Source of the DNA: Gammaproteobacteria bacterium UBA3498 | Lineage (GTDB): Bacteria; Pseudomonadota; Gammaproteobacteria; Pseudomonadales; Pseudohongiellaceae | Direction: 5' to 3' | DNA: 6,480 bases | Assembly (NCBI GenBank): GCA_002377605.1 | Contig: DFQD01000070.1 | Span: 8,398 to 14,877, forward strand | Shown here: piece by piece, positions 1 to 5,171 of the stretch | Position numbering within the stretch: the first letter of the stretch is position 1 | Layout of the letters: each line of letters opens with the position of its first letter | Program-made: the position numbers and the translations under genes | The notes under the pieces: generated by a model | The model's database searches: none | What the model saw: only the letters and a program-made list of their open reading frames with translations | What the model was told of the DNA's origin: nothing

Positions 1-1800
1 GAGCGTTCACTGCGTGTATTGGATGGTGCGGTGGTTGTACTTTGTGCGTCCTCTGGTGTGCAACCTCAAACTGAAACAGTTTGGCGTCAGGCCAATCGTT
101 ACGAAGTTCCTCGTATGGTCTTCGTCAACAAAATGGACCGTGCTGGTGCCGATTTCCTGAAAGTAGTTGAGCAGATGAAAGAACGCTTAGGCGCGAATGC
201 CGTTCCATTGCAACTGGCAATTGGCGCGGAAGACGAATTTAAAGGGGTGATCGACCTGGTGAAAATGAAGTCCATTATCTGGAGTGAAGAAGACCAGGGC
301 ACTACTTTTGAATATCAGGATATCCCTGCTGACTTACAAGGTCTATGTGATGAATGGCGCGAGCATTTGCTCGAGGCTGCTGCGGAAGCTAATGAAGAAG
401 TCATGGATAAATACATAGATGAAGGGAATCTAAGTGAAGAAGAAATAATGGGTGCCATTCGTCAGCGCACGCTGGCTAATGAAATCGTTCCTGTGCTTTG
501 CGGATCTGCATTTAAGAACAAAGGCGTGCAAGCTGTATTGGATGCAGTAATTGATTACATGCCAGCGCCAACAGAGGTAAAAGAAATTGAAGGTGTGAAA
601 GAAGACGGAATAGAAGTTACCTGTCCGGCTGATGACGATGCACCTTTTGCCTCACTGGCATTCAAGATTGCGACTGATCCATATGTAGGAACACTCACTT
701 TCTTTCGTGTTTACTCTGGTTCGTTAAATTCTGGTGACACAGTGTTTAATCCGCTGAAATCCAAGAAAGAGCGTGTAGGTCGTATGGTGCAAATGCACTC
801 AAATTCCCGTGAAGAAATTAAAGAAGTACTCGCAGGTGATATTGCAGCTGCAATTGGTCTCAAAGATGTAACTACGGGCGAAACTCTTTGTGACCCTGAC
901 AACATCGTGACTCTGGAAAAGATGGACTTTCCAGAGCCGGTTATTTCTGTTGCGGTTGAGCCAAAGAGTAAGGCAGATCAGGAAAAGATGAGCATAGCCC
1001 TTGGCAAACTTGCTCAAGAGGATCCGTCTTTCCGTGTAGAGTCTGACGAGGAATCAGGTCAAACAATTATCTCCGGAATGGGAGAATTACATCTCGACGT
1101 CCTCGTAGATAGAATGCGAAGAGAATTTTCCGTCGAGGCTAATATAGGCAAACCGCAAGTGGCCTACCGTGAAACCATTAAGAAATCAGTTGAGATTGAA
1201 GGTAAGCATGTAAAACAATCTGGTGGTCGTGGTCAGTACGGCCATGTTTGGTTGCGCCTTGATCCACTGGATCCTGATGCTGAATATGAATTCGTCAACG
1301 AAATCGTTGGTGGCGTAGTGCCTAAGGAATACATTCCTGCGGTTGATAAAGGTGTAAAGGAGCAGATGCAAAACGGATGCCTCGCAGGGTATCCATTATT
1401 GGCGATGAAGGTAACGCTTTATGATGGTTCCTTCCACGATGTGGACTCCAGTGAAATGGCATTTAAGATTGCTGGCTCACTTGCACTTAGGAAAGGTGCA
1501 TTGGAAGCGGACCCTGCATTGTTAGAACCAATGATGGCAGTTGAAGTGGTAACGCCAGAAGAATACATGGGTGACGTAATGGGTGATTTGAACCGTCGTC
1601 GCGGCATGGTTGGCGGCATGGATGACAGTCCTTCTGGAAAAGTTATTACCGCAGATGTTCCTTTGGCAGAGATGTTCGGCTATGCAACTGACTTACGTTC
1701 TGCTACTCAAGGACGTGCAACTTATACAATGGAATTTAAGCAATATGCAGAAGTTCCAGGAAACATCGCTGATTCAATTATTGATAATACCGCTGCGTAA
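1..1800 (+). CDS. fusA: Elongation factor G (EF-G), 5'-truncated by window edge
   Basis: Translational GTPase that binds the ribosome with GTP and drives translocation of tRNAs and mRNA; it also acts with RRF in ribosome recycling. The frame is open from base 1 (ERSLRVLDGA...) and ends at TAA 1798-1800, giving 599 residues of a protein usually about 700 long. About 99 N-terminal residues (P-loop, switch I, DTPGH) lie upstream of the window. Visible in fragment numbering: G4 motif NKMD 43-46, G5 SAF 169-171, domain II about 210-310, GELHLD of domain III 361-366, domain IV loop SGGRGQYGHV 407-416 and the tip loop with FHDVDSS (His479, matching the E. coli tip histidine region), then domain V with RRRGM 532-536. 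Good end-to-end similarity to E. coli FusA and its place before rpsJ indicate the main EF-G, not the FusA2 paralogue. No frameshift is seen. An internal TTG at 19 is not the true start. Confidence 0.98.
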   Translation, partial: ERSLRVLDGAVVVLCASSGVQPQTETVWRQANRYEVPRMVFVNKMDRAGADFLKVVEQMKERLGANAVPLQLAIGAEDEFKGVIDLVKMKSIIWSEEDQGTTFEYQDIPADLQGLCDEWREHLLEAAAEANEEVMDKYIDEGNLSEEEIMGAIRQRTLANEIVPVLCGSAFKNKGVQAVLDAVIDYMPAPTEVKEIEGVKEDGIEVTCPADDDAPFASLAFKIATDPYVGTLTFFRVYSGSLNSGDTVFNPLKSKKERVGRMVQMHSNSREEIKEVLAGDIAAAIGLKDVTTGETLCDPDNIVTLEKMDFPEPVISVAVEPKSKADQEKMSIALGKLAQEDPSFRVESDEESGQTIISGMGELHLDVLVDRMRREFSVEANIGKPQVAYRETIKKSVEIEGKHVKQSGGRGQYGHVWLRLDPLDPDAEYEFVNEIVGGVVPKEYIPAVDKGVKEQMQNGCLAGYPLLAMKVTLYDGSFHDVDSSEMAFKIAGSLALRKGALEADPALLEPMMAVEVVTPEEYMGDVMGDLNRRRGMVGGMDDSPSGKVITADVPLAEMFGYATDLRSATQGRATYTMEFKQYAEVPGNIADSIIDNTAA

Positions 1801-1817
1801 CCGGTTAAGAAATTTGC

Positions 1818-1889
1818 GAGCCAGCCCGTCGATAGGCGGTCTGGCATATTTCACAGATAAGGGATTCAGCGGCTGAAAAGCTCTGGCTC
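1818..1889 (+). promoter_or_regulatory. Long-range stem competing with the fusA 3' hairpin
   Basis: GAGCCAG (1818-1824) is exactly complementary to CTGGCTC (1883-1889), which is followed by TTTGTT. This pairing uses the same bases as the left arm of the 1820-1845 hairpin, so the two folds exclude each other. Between the arms lies a second small inverted repeat, TTCAGC-G-GCTGAA (1865-1877). The arrangement resembles mutually exclusive structures of an attenuator, but there is no ligand domain I recognise and seven-base complements arise by chance, so function is speculative. Confidence 0.2.
1820..1845 (+). terminator. Stem-loop 20 bases after fusA stop
   Basis: GCCAGCCCGTC (1820-1830) faces GGCGGTCTGGC (1835-1845) across a GATA loop. 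Ten of eleven positions pair (one G-T wobble) and one is a C/T mismatch. The position just past the fusA stop suits a 3'-end hairpin or weak terminator. The following bases, ATATTTC, are only a poor T-tract, so strong intrinsic termination is doubtful. It could instead act as a 3'-end stabiliser of the str operon mRNA. Confidence 0.4.
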
Positions 1890-1989
1890 TTTGTTAAAAG
1901 CATTTTCCAAGCGGTTCGTATGTTAAATATATGTCCCTGCTCACCCACTATTCCTTGTTTGTTCCCCCGCAAGGGCTGACAATTGCTAA

Positions 1990-2022
1990 GACCGCAATAA
2001 AGACCCAGCGAAGATCGCGGTC
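1990..2022. repeat. Inverted repeat GACCGC/GCGGTC
   Basis: A perfect six-base inverted repeat, GACCGC (1990-1995) and GCGGTC (2017-2022), with a 21-base loop that has little further pairing. It lies in the spacer between fusA and the S10 promoter. There is no T-tract behind it, so it is not an intrinsic terminator. It may be chance or part of a larger fold. Confidence 0.2.
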
Positions 2023-2095
2023 GTGAAAATGCCATTAGTTGCCCAAAAAAATAACCGGAAAATAAGTTCAAAACTTTATGAGGGGAAATCCACTC

Positions 2096-2118
2096 AAAGC
2101 CAGCAATAATGCGGCTTT
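2096..2118 (+). terminator. Terminator-like hairpin upstream of the S10 promoter
   Basis: AAAGCC (2096-2101) pairs with GGCTTT (2113-2118); inside, after one bulged A, GCA (2103-2105) pairs with TGC (2110-2112) around an ATAA loop. The AAAGCC...GGCTTT outline is the common shape of intrinsic terminators, with the A-rich 5' arm and the T-rich 3' arm. It sits 17 bases before the S10 -35 box, where it would separate readthrough from fusA from S10 transcription. The T-run is only three bases, so efficiency is uncertain. Confidence 0.4.
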
Positions 2119-2134
2119 CAAGCACCTAAATAGC

Positions 2135-2163
2135 TTGACTTAGGAGGGCACGAGCTTTAAAAT
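2135..2163 (+). promoter_or_regulatory. Sigma70-type promoter of the S10 operon
   Basis: -35 box TTGACT (2135-2140; five of six match TTGACA), a 17-base spacer, and -10 box TAAAAT (2158-2163; five of six match TATAAT). This is the best promoter match seen in the window and lies about 90 bases before the rpsJ start. The expected start of transcription is near 2168-2171. The bases after the -10 box (TCGCATC) form a moderately GC-containing discriminator, a property associated with growth-rate and ppGpp control of ribosomal promoters; that regulatory reading is inference. Confidence 0.8.
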
Positions 2164-2169
2164 TCGCAT

Positions 2170-2252
2170 CCTTTTTGGCGTTCTAAAATAGAGCGCCAGC
2201 TTTTTAAGCAGTAACTTGTTCTTTTATAAAGATTTTTTGGAGTTTTAAGTAG
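2170..2252 (+). promoter_or_regulatory. S10 operon 5' leader
   Basis: Predicted untranslated leader from the inferred transcription start to the rpsJ ATG, about 83 bases. It starts with the hairpin at 2176-2198 and is then A/T-rich and apparently unstructured, ending with the rpsJ Shine-Dalgarno site GGAG (2239-2242), 10 bases before the ATG. It is about half the length of the E. coli S10 leader as I recall it (roughly 170 bases), so the multi-hairpin E. coli L4 target cannot be present in full. Confidence 0.55.
2176..2205 (+). terminator. Leader hairpin with T-run (putative attenuator)
   Basis: TGGCGTTCT (2176-2184) pairs along all nine positions with AGAGCGCCA (2190-2198), with one G-T wobble, around a five-base AAAAT loop. 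It is followed by GC and then five T (2201-2205). Together this has the form of an intrinsic terminator, positioned within about 35 bases of the predicted S10 transcription start. In E. coli the S10 leader carries an L4-responsive attenuator hairpin followed by a U-run, so a similar role is possible. Alternatives are termination of readthrough from upstream, or a 5'-end hairpin that protects the mRNA. Confidence 0.5.
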
Positions 2253-2564
2253 ATGCAGAATCAGCGCATAAGGATTAGGCTGAAGGCTTTCGATCACCGA
2301 TTGATTGATCAATCTACACAAGAAATCGTAGAGACTGCTAAGCGCACTGGAGCACAGGTCAAAGGACCTATTCCATTGCCAACGAATAAAGAGAGATTTA
2401 CTGTATTGATCTCGCCTCACGTCAACAAGGACGCTCGGGATCAGTATGAGATTCGGACCCACAAGCGGCTACTGGATATCGTTGAGCCGACTGAAAAGAC
2501 AGTCGATGCCCTGATGAAGCTTGATCTCGCAGCTGGCGTAGAGGTTCAAATCAGTCTGCAGTAA
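2253..2564 (+). CDS. rpsJ: 30S ribosomal protein S10 (NusE)
   Basis: S10 is a head protein of the small subunit and, as NusE, pairs with NusB and NusG in antitermination and transcription-translation coupling. The 103 residues match the usual length and run nearly identical to E. coli S10 from MQNQRIRIRLKAFDH onward, including AKRTGAQVKGPIPLPT and the extended loop around SPHVNKDARDQYEIRTH (Val57, the site linked to tetracycline susceptibility in other species, is unchanged). The ATG at 2253 is chosen because it gives the exact family N-terminus and lies 10 bases after GGAG. It is the first gene of the S10 operon, directly under the promoter at 2135-2163, and is separated from rplC by an unusually long 170-base gap. 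Confidence 0.99.
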   Translation: MQNQRIRIRLKAFDHRLIDQSTQEIVETAKRTGAQVKGPIPLPTNKERFTVLISPHVNKDARDQYEIRTHKRLLDIVEPTEKTVDALMKLDLAAGVEVQISLQ

Positions 2565-2582
2565 AACAACAATAAATAGCCA

Positions 2583-2611
2583 GGCAATAGAGCATTTCAG
2601 TCCTCATTGCC
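2583..2611 (+). promoter_or_regulatory. Hairpin 1 in the rpsJ-rplC gap
   Basis: GGCAAT (2583-2588) pairs perfectly with ATTGCC (2606-2611); after a bulged A, GAG (2590-2592) pairs with CTC (2603-2605) around a 10-base loop. It begins 18 bases after the rpsJ stop and is followed by pyrimidine-rich CTTTCATT, not a clean T-run. It could be a weak attenuator setting the ratio of rpsJ to the distal genes, a processing site, or a 3'-end stabiliser. Confidence 0.4.
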
Positions 2612-2649
2612 CTTTCATTAATAAAGTTTTGGAGTACTGAGAATTCCAA

Positions 2650-2667
2650 TTTCCCCGATGCGGGAAA
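2650..2667 (+). promoter_or_regulatory. Hairpin 2 in the rpsJ-rplC gap
   Basis: TTTCCC (2650-2655) and GGGAAA (2662-2667) form a perfect six-base stem with a CGATGC loop. The right arm contains a GGGA Shine-Dalgarno-like stretch five bases before the ATG of a possible eight-codon reading frame (2671-2697), so folding would hide that site. Function is unknown. Confidence 0.35.
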
Positions 2668-2669
2668 AG

Positions 2670-2724
2670 CATGAGTGCAACACGTCAGTGGCCATAGCGG
2701 GTTTTAGCCCCTTGCACGATGAGG
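2670..2724 (+). promoter_or_regulatory. Hairpin 3 abutting the rplC Shine-Dalgarno site
   Basis: GTGCAA (2675-2680) pairs with TTGCAC (2712-2717); beyond a small internal loop, CAT (2670-2672) can pair with ATG (2719-2721). The enclosed loop holds a minor GGG/CCC hairpin (2699-2701 with 2708-2710, loop TTTTAG). The structure ends at the rplC ribosome binding site GAGG (2721-2724), 10 bases before the rplC ATG, so it could modulate rplC translation. A ribosomal-protein binding site (L3 or L4) would fit the location, but I recognise no specific rRNA mimic. Confidence 0.35.
2671..2697 (+). CDS. Possible eight-codon leader peptide (doubtful)
   Basis: ATG at 2671 opens MSATRQWP and stops at TAG 2695-2697. 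A GGGA stretch (2662-2665) lies five bases upstream, an acceptable Shine-Dalgarno spacing, but it is inside the right arm of hairpin 2. The frame lies in the left half of hairpin 3, so its translation would disrupt the structure next to the rplC start. An eight-codon frame is expected by chance in such a sequence, and nothing about the peptide is recognisable. Listed only as a candidate. Confidence 0.12.
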   Translation: MSATRQWP

Positions 2725-2734
2725 TTTATAAAAA

Positions 2735-3376
2735 ATGTCTATAGGATTAGTCGGTCTAAAGAGCGGCATGACCCGTATTTTTACCGAAGAAGGCAACTCT
2801 GTCCCTGTGACAGTAGTAGAAGTTCAGCCGAATCGAGTTACTCAGATCAAAACTGCCAAATCTGATGGGTATAGTGCAATCCAAGTTACTACTGGTGCGC
2901 GCAAAGCCTCTCGTGTGAGTAAGGCGGTTGCTGGCCATTATGCCAAGGCTCAAACTGAAGCAGGTGATGGTCTTTGGGAATTCCGGACCACTGAACTAGA
3001 AGAAATCGAATTAGGAAGTGAGATCAAGGTTGATCAATTTAAAGTGGGCCAGAAAGTTGATGTTACTGGCAACTCAAAAGGTAAAGGCTTCCAAGGTGGT
3101 GTAAAGCGTCATAACTTCAGTATGCAAGATGCCACCCACGGCAACTCTATTTCCCACCGTGCACCTGGATCCATCGGCCAATGTCAGACCCCAGGAAAAG
3201 TTTGGAAAGGTAAGAAGATGGCAGGGCAAATGGGAAATGTCCGCAAAACAGTTCAATCACTTGAAGTAGTAAAAGTAGACGAAGTAAACAATCTTCTCCT
3301 CATTAAAGGCGCAGTACCGGGAGCAACTGGATCAAGCGTCATAGTTAAACCGGCGATCAAAGTGAGAGGTAACTAA
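2735..3376 (+). CDS. rplC: 50S ribosomal protein L3
   Basis: L3 is a primary assembly protein of the large subunit whose long extension reaches the peptidyl-transferase centre. The 213-residue product is close to the family length and starts with the typical MSIGLVGLKSGMTRIFTEEG. The central finger (about 111-170) carries TGNSKGKGFQGGVKRHNF, THGNSISHRAPGSIGQ and TPGKVWKGKKMAGQMG. Gln151 lies at the position of E. coli Gln150, the residue methylated by PrmB. The C-terminal part LLLIKGAVPGATGS (187-200) is standard. A Cys (150) stands where E. coli has Asn. The ATG at 2735 follows GAGG (2721-2724) by 10 bases. The gene follows a structured 170-base gap and is separated from rplD by only two bases. 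Confidence 0.99.
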   Translation: MSIGLVGLKSGMTRIFTEEGNSVPVTVVEVQPNRVTQIKTAKSDGYSAIQVTTGARKASRVSKAVAGHYAKAQTEAGDGLWEFRTTELEEIELGSEIKVDQFKVGQKVDVTGNSKGKGFQGGVKRHNFSMQDATHGNSISHRAPGSIGQCQTPGKVWKGKKMAGQMGNVRKTVQSLEVVKVDEVNNLLLIKGAVPGATGSSVIVKPAIKVRGN

Positions 3377-3378
3377 GC

Positions 3379-4002
3379 ATGGAATTAGCTTTAGCGTTAC
3401 CGGGAAACAAAAAAGCCGGGAAAGAAAAAATTTCTCTTGCAGACGAATCATTCTGTCGTGAATATAACGAGCCGCTGGTTCACCAAACAGTTGTTTCTTA
3501 TTTAGCTGGTGGTCGTCAGGGTTCTGTAAAGCAGAAGAACCGCTCAGAAGTTCGCGGCGGCGGCCGTAAACCCTGGCGTCAAAAAGGAACCGGTCGCGCT
3601 CGCGCAGGAACCATTAGAAGTCCAATTTGGCGTTCCGGCGGTGTAACCTTCGCAGCCCGCACACAGGATCATAGTAAGAAGCTGAATAAGAAGATGTACC
3701 GTGGAGCAATGCAATGCATACTCTCCGAACTAATCCGACAAGACCGACTAATTGTCGTTAATGAATTCACAGTCGAAACACACAAAACCAGAGACTTGAT
3801 TAACAAGCTCAAAGAATTTGATCTAGACAATGTCCTAATTGTTTCAGATCAAGTAGAAAAAAATCTTTATCTTGCCGCACGAAACCTACACAAAGTTGAT
3901 GCACTGGATGTCTCCGGAATTGATCCAGTAAGTCTTATCGGTTTTGAAAAAGTATTGATTACTGTACCAGCGCTGAAGAAAGTAGAGGAGATGTTGTCAT
4001 GA
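3379..4002 (+). CDS. rplD: 50S ribosomal protein L4
   Basis: L4 binds 23S rRNA early in assembly, lines the exit tunnel with its extended loop, and in E. coli is the autogenous repressor of this operon. The product has 207 residues against 201 in E. coli; the extra six lie in the N-terminal part (about residues 8-20, LPGNKKAGKEKIS), a lysine-rich stretch. The tunnel loop is intact: RSEVRGGGRKPWRQKGTGRA followed by SPIWRSGGVTFAARTQDHSKK. Lys69 corresponds to E. coli Lys63, whose change gives erythromycin resistance; it is wild type here. C-terminal landmarks include LAARNLHKVDALD and the final VEEMLS. The Shine-Dalgarno site GAGG (3366-3369) lies inside the end of rplC. The stop overlaps the rplW start (ATGA, 3999-4002), pointing to coupled translation. 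CTA, CGA and ATA codons cluster near 3718-3755. Confidence 0.99.
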   Translation: MELALALPGNKKAGKEKISLADESFCREYNEPLVHQTVVSYLAGGRQGSVKQKNRSEVRGGGRKPWRQKGTGRARAGTIRSPIWRSGGVTFAARTQDHSKKLNKKMYRGAMQCILSELIRQDRLIVVNEFTVETHKTRDLINKLKEFDLDNVLIVSDQVEKNLYLAARNLHKVDALDVSGIDPVSLIGFEKVLITVPALKKVEEMLS

Positions 4003-4301
4003 ATACAGAACGCATGTACACCATCGTTTTAGCGCCGCATGTGTCAGAAAAATCAACCGTGCAAGGTGAGTTGAATAATCAATACACGTTCAAAGTATCC
4101 AGAGATGCTACTAAGCCCGAAATCAAGACTGCCATTGAAGGGCTTTTCAGTGTAGTTGTTTCTGAAGTTCAAGTGCTAAACGTGAAAGGCAAAACCAAGC
4201 GCAATTTTCGGGGTCAGGTCCGTCGCCGACCAAGCTGGAAGAAAGCTTATGTTCGTCTTGAGGAAGGACACGAAATTGATTTTGCGGATTTATCAGGGTA
4301 G
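3999..4301 (+). CDS. rplW: 50S ribosomal protein L23
   Basis: L23 sits at the exit-tunnel mouth and is the docking point for trigger factor and for SRP. The product has 100 residues, the same as E. coli. It shows the family start region LAPHVSEKS (11-19), in which Glu17 matches E. coli Glu18 of the trigger-factor docking site. It also has the DATKPEIKTAIEGLF helix, the basic tunnel loop around VKGKTKRNFRGQVRRR, and the SWKKAYVRL strand. The ATG at 3999 overlaps the rplD stop by four bases and is preceded by GAGGAG (3985-3990) at eight bases. A later ATG (Met6) is less likely because it has no such site and would shorten the conserved N-terminus. Confidence 0.98.
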   Translation: MNTERMYTIVLAPHVSEKSTVQGELNNQYTFKVSRDATKPEIKTAIEGLFSVVVSEVQVLNVKGKTKRNFRGQVRRRPSWKKAYVRLEEGHEIDFADLSG

Positions 4302-4312
4302 AGGGCTAAGTC

Positions 4313-5146
4313 ATGCCAGTAGTTAAATGTAAACCCACATCGCCAGGACGCCGTTTTGTCGTCAAGGTTGTGCACCCTGACTTGCATAAAGGTGAACCTT
4401 ATGCACCTTTGACAGCACCTAAATCTAAATCAGGTGGTCGCAACAATAAGGGGCGTATTACTCGCCGCCATCAAGGTGGCGGACATAAGCAGAAGTATCG
4501 TGTTATCGACTTCCGCCGTAGGAAGGACGGTATTGAAGCAAAGGTAGAGCGTTTGGAATACGATCCAAATCGTTCTGCGAACATTGCTTTGTTGCTTTAT
4601 GCCGATGGTGAGCGTCGATACATGATTGCTCCTAACAATGTTTCTAAAGGTGATGTTGTTGTGTCTGGAGAAGATGCGCCAATCAAAGTTGGAAATTGCC
4701 TGCCACTGCGCAACATCCCCCTGGGTAGCACGGTGCATTGTGTGGAAATGAAGCCAGGTAAAGGAGCACAAATAGCTCGAAGTGCTGGCACATCCCTACA
4801 ACTAGTCGCGCGAGAAGGTGATTATGCAACTTTAAGACTTCGTTCCGGTGAGATGCGTAAGGTATTAAGCGACTGCCGCGCAACACTGGGTGAAGTTTCC
4901 AATTCTGAACATTCTTTGCGCTCGCTGGGAAAAGCTGGCGCCAAGCGTTGGCGCGGAGTGCGTCCAACTGTGCGGGGAGTTGCTATGAATCCAGTCGATC
5001 ACCCACACGGTGGTGGTGAAGGCAGAACGTCAGGTGGGCGTCATCCAGTTTCACCTTGGGGTGTTCCTACTAAGGGATACAAAACTAGAACTAACAAGCG
5101 AACCGACAATATGATAGTTCGCCGAAGAAATACGAGCCGTAAATAG
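4313..5146 (+). CDS. rplB: 50S ribosomal protein L2
   Basis: L2 is one of the most conserved large-subunit proteins, needed for subunit association and peptidyl-transferase activity. The product has 277 residues, four more than E. coli. Visible are the N-terminal VVKCKPTSPGRRF, the SGGRNNKGRIT and GGGHKQ rRNA-binding segments, and the OB-fold region with LEYDPNRSANIALLLYADGE (81-100). The C-terminal SH3-like part has MKPGKGAQIARSAGT (146-160), RLRSGEMRKV and MNPVDHPHGGGEGR (225-238). His230 aligns with the functionally important E. coli His229. The extra length is one residue in the TSGGRHP stretch (239-245) and a slightly longer C-terminal tail. The ATG at 4313 follows AGGG (4302-4305) by seven bases, just past the rplW stop. 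Confidence 0.99.
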   Translation: MPVVKCKPTSPGRRFVVKVVHPDLHKGEPYAPLTAPKSKSGGRNNKGRITRRHQGGGHKQKYRVIDFRRRKDGIEAKVERLEYDPNRSANIALLLYADGERRYMIAPNNVSKGDVVVSGEDAPIKVGNCLPLRNIPLGSTVHCVEMKPGKGAQIARSAGTSLQLVAREGDYATLRLRSGEMRKVLSDCRATLGEVSNSEHSLRSLGKAGAKRWRGVRPTVRGVAMNPVDHPHGGGEGRTSGGRHPVSPWGVPTKGYKTRTNKRTDNMIVRRRNTSRK

Positions 5147-5171
5147 CGGCAAGTGATAGAGGATTTTATTC

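Larger units (their letters stand above)
1801..2134. other. Non-coding fusA-S10 spacer; tuf absent
   Basis: This stretch between the fusA stop and the S10 promoter contains no gene I can support. In E. coli and many relatives tufA (EF-Tu) sits here. None of the EF-Tu landmarks, such as its conserved C-terminal end, is readable in any forward frame, so tuf is absent rather than visibly broken. Forward ORFs are tiny (31 codons at 1931-2026, 21 codons at 2078-2143) and lack Shine-Dalgarno sites. A 106-codon antisense frame starting with GTG is open across most of it but has no ribosome binding site and resembles nothing. The content I can point to is a set of inverted repeats (listed separately) and A-rich DNA at about 2043-2080. 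I see no tRNA cloverleaf. Confidence 0.75.

Noticed and set aside
1610..1876. Forward 88-codon frame overlapping the fusA 3' end
   Set aside because: Two thirds of it is an out-of-frame reading of conserved EF-G domain V; no ribosome binding site or family match.
1931..2026. Forward 31-codon frame in the spacer
   Set aside because: No Shine-Dalgarno site before the ATG, no promoter nearby, low-information peptide; chance length.
1805..2125. Antisense 106-codon frame spanning the fusA-rpsJ spacer
   Set aside because: GTG start without a Shine-Dalgarno site, no recognisable family, odd composition, and it reads against the S10 promoter region. Best explained as a chance open frame.
1801..2134. 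Decayed tuf gene or a tRNA gene
   Set aside because: No EF-Tu motif could be read in the forward frames, and no acceptor/anticodon/T-arm arrangement was found.
2202..2230. Second promoter in the rpsJ leader (TATAAA at 2225-2230)
   Set aside because: No acceptable -35 box at 16-18 bases upstream; the A/T-rich leader readily produces TATAAA by chance.
2157..2462. Antisense 101-codon frame over the rpsJ leader and gene
   Set aside because: It mostly mirrors the strongly conserved rpsJ coding sequence on the other strand and has no homology I recognise.
2658..2744. Forward 28-codon frame that overlaps the rplC start by ten bases
   Set aside because: The overlap is suggestive of translational coupling, but there is no Shine-Dalgarno site at usable distance (the nearest GGAG is 23 bases away) and the peptide is unrecognisable.
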